The translations under genes and the position numbers were made by a program. 64,000 nucleotides of DNA. Origin: Elephas maximus indicus (Eukaryota; Chordata; Mammalia; Proboscidea; Elephantidae). Each line of letters starts with the position of its first letter. Position 1 is the stretch's first letter. This document shows positions 61,262 through 64,000 of this stretch, piece after piece. The DNA is taken from NCBI RefSeq assembly GCF_024166365.1, contig NC_064819.1, forward strand, positions 165,234,793 to 165,298,792. Direction: 5' to 3'. The notes beneath the pieces are model-generated. The model did no database searches. It was not told where the DNA came from and worked only from the letters and a program-made list of their open reading frames with translations.

Positions 61262-61580
61262 CCTACTTTTGACACTTACTATATCCATGATCTTGGGAAA
61301 GTGATTTCATTTCTTTGGACTCATCAAGAAAATAGGCATAATGATACTTTACCTACCAAATGCTGAACTACCAAATGCTGAACAAGAGTTGGTGACGTCC
61401 AATGGAAGAAGCACTGGGGATAGGGAGCTGAAAGAACTTGTTTCCAGGTTCAGCCCTGCTACTAACTCTGTGGGTAACCTTGGGCAAATTACTTCATCCT
61501 TCTTAACTGCAACTGTAGAATGACATATTGGTCTGGATTAGTCTTTCTCTAGCTTTTCTTTTAGCTCTAATATTCTGTAT
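61262..61580 (+). repeat. Two MIR copies, intronic
   Basis: The first copy (61262-61345) has CCATGATCTTGGGAAAGTGA and TTGGACTCATCAAGAAAATA. The second (61405-61580) has AGGTTCAGCCCTGCTACTAA, GGTAACCTTGGGCAAATTAC and GCAACTGTAGAATGACATAT. A 15-bp unit ACTACCAAATGCTGA is tandemly duplicated between them (about 61350-61380). Confidence 0.8.
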
Positions 61581-61859
61581 TATACAACAATTATTTAATA
61601 CCCTTTCTAGTGTTGAAACCTATGGTTCCTATGCCTGTCCCTATATTTGCTTTATTTAAAGAAGATAATTATTTAGAACTAAAAGGAAAGTCCAAGAATT
61701 TTTATTATAATGGTTATAAGAAGAAAGTTATTATGTAAGCTATAATTTTACTATAATGCCAATTTAATATCAGTATTTCACTGAGACACACATTTTATAG
61801 TGATTATACAACGTATTTCAGTCAACGAATTATTACATCCTAGGGTCTTCTGAGTAAGA

Positions 61860-64000
61860 AGGATAATGGCAGCCATCTGAATCTGAATCTCTCTATGCAA
61901 GTTCAAAAAAAAAACTTATAAGTTTATCAAGGAGCATATATTAAATCCCACACGACCCATGCCATCAGCATTACAAGGAAATAGAGAATATAACAAACTT
62001 CAAATTACCAACAAGTAAAAATATAAACAAAAAGCACAATAGCTGCTGCTATAAGGCTACGGATACAGTGAGTAGGGTGAGAGGAAGCTTAAGAGACCCC
62101 TTGAAAGAAAAAGAGAAGGGCATGGAGATGTAGACACCACTCAGACACAATCACCCTCAGAAAGAAAAAGTAAAATACTAAGTTCCAAAATATGAACACA
62201 AGTCAGTCCTTGGTGGTTCACAGTACTAACTACAGGGAAGGAGCTTAACAGTGAGCAGAATCCAAAGTGGCAGTCTTAGAGAACCATGACTCCTAGAAGA
62301 GAAAAATACAAATAGAGAATGGGTTATGTCCCTCAGAGACACTGAAGTGAAGGGAATAAAGGAAGTAAGAGGGAGAATTATGGGTCCAGTAGACACAAAA
62401 GTAAAACAAGTTAGGCCAATCCTACCCCCTTCCTCCCCACCACCATCATCACCCATTTAAAAAAAAAAAAAAACTGTATTTGCAAAACTGACAGGAAAGG
62501 GCACTCTTGAACTAGTAACCCAGTGCATGGAATGTGAAAGAATAGAAAAAAATTAAACTCCATATAAGATCCTGTAAGAAGAAAACATGAAAATGTAAAT
62601 AAAAACATCTCAGCTAATAAAAATTCTCATCAAATAAGCAACCATGAAACGAAAGGAAATTGTAAGACAACACTCCTAAGTTCCCTCAGCAAGCATCTGG
62701 AGATGTGCACATGTACACACACACACACACATATGCAAATTCACACACACCTGGAACAAACATTCTTAAACCAAGAAGTGGGCAGAAGAACTAACAACAA
62801 AATAGAAAAAAAAAATAATAAAAACTGACCAAACTCAAAGAAATTGAATAATCTAAGAATAATAACAAGTTGCCAAAAGGACAACAGATTTTAATGAAAA
62901 TTTAATAAGGGAAATTGAAGGAAGACAGAAAAACATCTAAGAAAACAAAACTTAGATAAATTTTAAAAATTCAGAGAGAAAGTAGTTGAAAGAAGACAAG
63001 CAGAAAAGGTTCAATATATGCATAATTGAAGTCCTGAAGAAGAAAAATAAAACAATGAAACATTAAAACTACAAACCAAGAAACTTTTGAGAAATAAGAA
63101 AATCTTAAATCTATCTATTTAAAGGATCGAACTTTCACAAAGGAAAAGTATTCTGAAATGCTAGGTTCCAAGAACATAGCATAATAAAACTGTGACACCT
63201 TAAAGACAAAGGAAAATAAAGAAAAAACTACAGGACCTCCTAGGCAAAAAAGATCAGATTATTTGTAAGAAAAAAAAAAATTCTGGCATGATTTCTACAG
63301 TTCTGAAGTTCTAAACATACAAGAACTCAGACAACACTGTATAAATCTTTCCTTCTTGAGGAGTCTACCATAGGATGAGTTTCATCCAACCTATAGAAGA
63401 CTGAGAAATCTTCAGCAAAAGAACCAATGATGAGCATTTAATATATGTAATTGTAGAACTAAGACTAAAACAAGGGTAGAGATATGGATGAAAGAATAGT
63501 ATGTAAGTGTTATATATTCTGACAAAGAAAGATATAACTTTAAAAATGAGAGGAAAAGAGCAAGAGAAAGGAAAAACAAGAAAAAATATTATTGACTGCT
63601 GTGGATAATAGGAGGCAGTCAAAAGGTATTATTTAAAACTGACAGAACAGAGGGTGAAAGGTGAAATAAGAAAAAATAGGTGGTTAGGAGCACTCTAAAA
63701 AGAACAAACATAAGGGAAACAAACAAGCCTTCTAAAATGCTAAAAATTTAAATAGTAAAGATGGGGGCTTCTGCCTACAGAAAAAAGGAGTAGATATACT
63801 TTTCCCTATTCTTCCCACTAAGTGCAAAGAACCAAACAGAAATTTTATACTTAAAAATACAGTAACCAAAATAAAAGCTTCAATGTATGAGCTCAACAGA
63901 AGAATGGAGAGGACAGAGCAAATAACCAGTGAACTTGAAGGCAGATGACAGAAACTACACAATCTGAACAACAGAGAGAAAATAGACCAAAAAAAAAAAA
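61860..64000 (+). mobile_element. Old L1 (L1M/HAL1-like) 5' region, runs off the window
   Basis: A long purine-rich block (many GAAAGAAAAAG, AGAAAACAAA runs). The landmarks ATCGAACTTTCACAAAGGAA, CTAGGTTCCAAGAACATAGC and AACTGTGACACCTTAAAGAC resemble the sequence upstream of and around ORF1 in old mammalian L1/HAL1 elements. A CA microsatellite (62713-62751) and several A-runs are embedded. Left boundary and subfamily are uncertain. Confidence 0.55.
62713..62751. repeat. CA microsatellite, SIM1 intron
   Basis: GTACACACACACACACACAC, ATATGCAAATT, then ACACACAC. Confidence 0.9.

Larger units (their letters stand above)
57854..64000 (-). other. SIM1: SIM1 upstream intron, 3' portion (continues beyond window)
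   Basis: This is the 3' part of the intron preceding the [11 protein letters not shown] exon. I looked on the minus strand for the expected preceding coding segment ending in serine/lysine-rich sequence and SPYPQ and did not find it, so the intron continues past 64000. It carries an old L1 3' end, MIR copies, an L2 tail, one AfroSINE and a long L1M-like block, each listed separately. Positions 59050-59390 and 59630-60930 show no repeat I recognise. Confidence 0.8.

Noticed and set aside
57854..64000. Further SIM1 exons upstream of 57853
   Set aside because: I searched the minus strand for the expected serine/lysine-rich segment ending in SPYPQ and for PAS motifs and found none.

Overview
This is mammalian nuclear DNA from an afrotherian, most likely a paenungulate (elephant, sirenian or hyrax relative). 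The evidence is about twenty tRNA-derived AfroSINE copies, several RTE-class LINE copies whose 3' ends match the SINE tails, and older repeats shared by all placental mammals (MIR, L2, old L1, Tigger1, hAT MITEs, MaLR LTRs). The only protein-coding gene I can support is SIM1 (single-minded 1), on the minus strand. Its last two coding exons lie at 57451-57853 and 54665-55392. They encode about 376 C-terminal residues; the bHLH and PAS exons would lie beyond position 64000.

Layout. Positions 1-49000 are the gene-poor 3' flank of SIM1, filled with repeats. Positions 49180-54664 are AT-rich and repeat-poor; they hold the proximal 3' UTR and perhaps a long extended one. Positions 54665-57853 hold the two exons and the intron between them. 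Positions 57854-64000 belong to the preceding intron, which carries old L1 and MIR copies, one young AfroSINE, and a long purine-rich block resembling an L1M/HAL1 5' region at the right edge.

Mobile-element history. Three RTE LINEs of more than 1 kb (1947-3108, about 6640-8245, 28584-31523) all carry a 5' inversion, the mark of twin-primed integration. The third is almost full length, has a 13-bp target duplication, and sits inside an AfroSINE that had already been invaded by another AfroSINE. Four antisense AfroSINEs are stacked at 24600-25425 between diverged direct repeats. A composite SINE at 13430-13755 has a tRNA-Gly head, an AfroSINE-like body and an RTE-like tail. A broken, nearly full-length Tigger1 transposon occupies 36205-38575.

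Possible regulatory DNA. The repeat-free interval of about 16.5-19.2 kb contains an isolated cluster of 11 CpGs in 124 bp (17221-17344) and is the best enhancer-like candidate in the SIM1 flank. A 48-bp duplication with a perfect hairpin at 14607-14714 looks like a replication template-switch scar. I found no RNA gene, CRISPR array, bacterial operon or new multi-gene system. What is of interest here is transposon structure and the regulatory landscape around SIM1.
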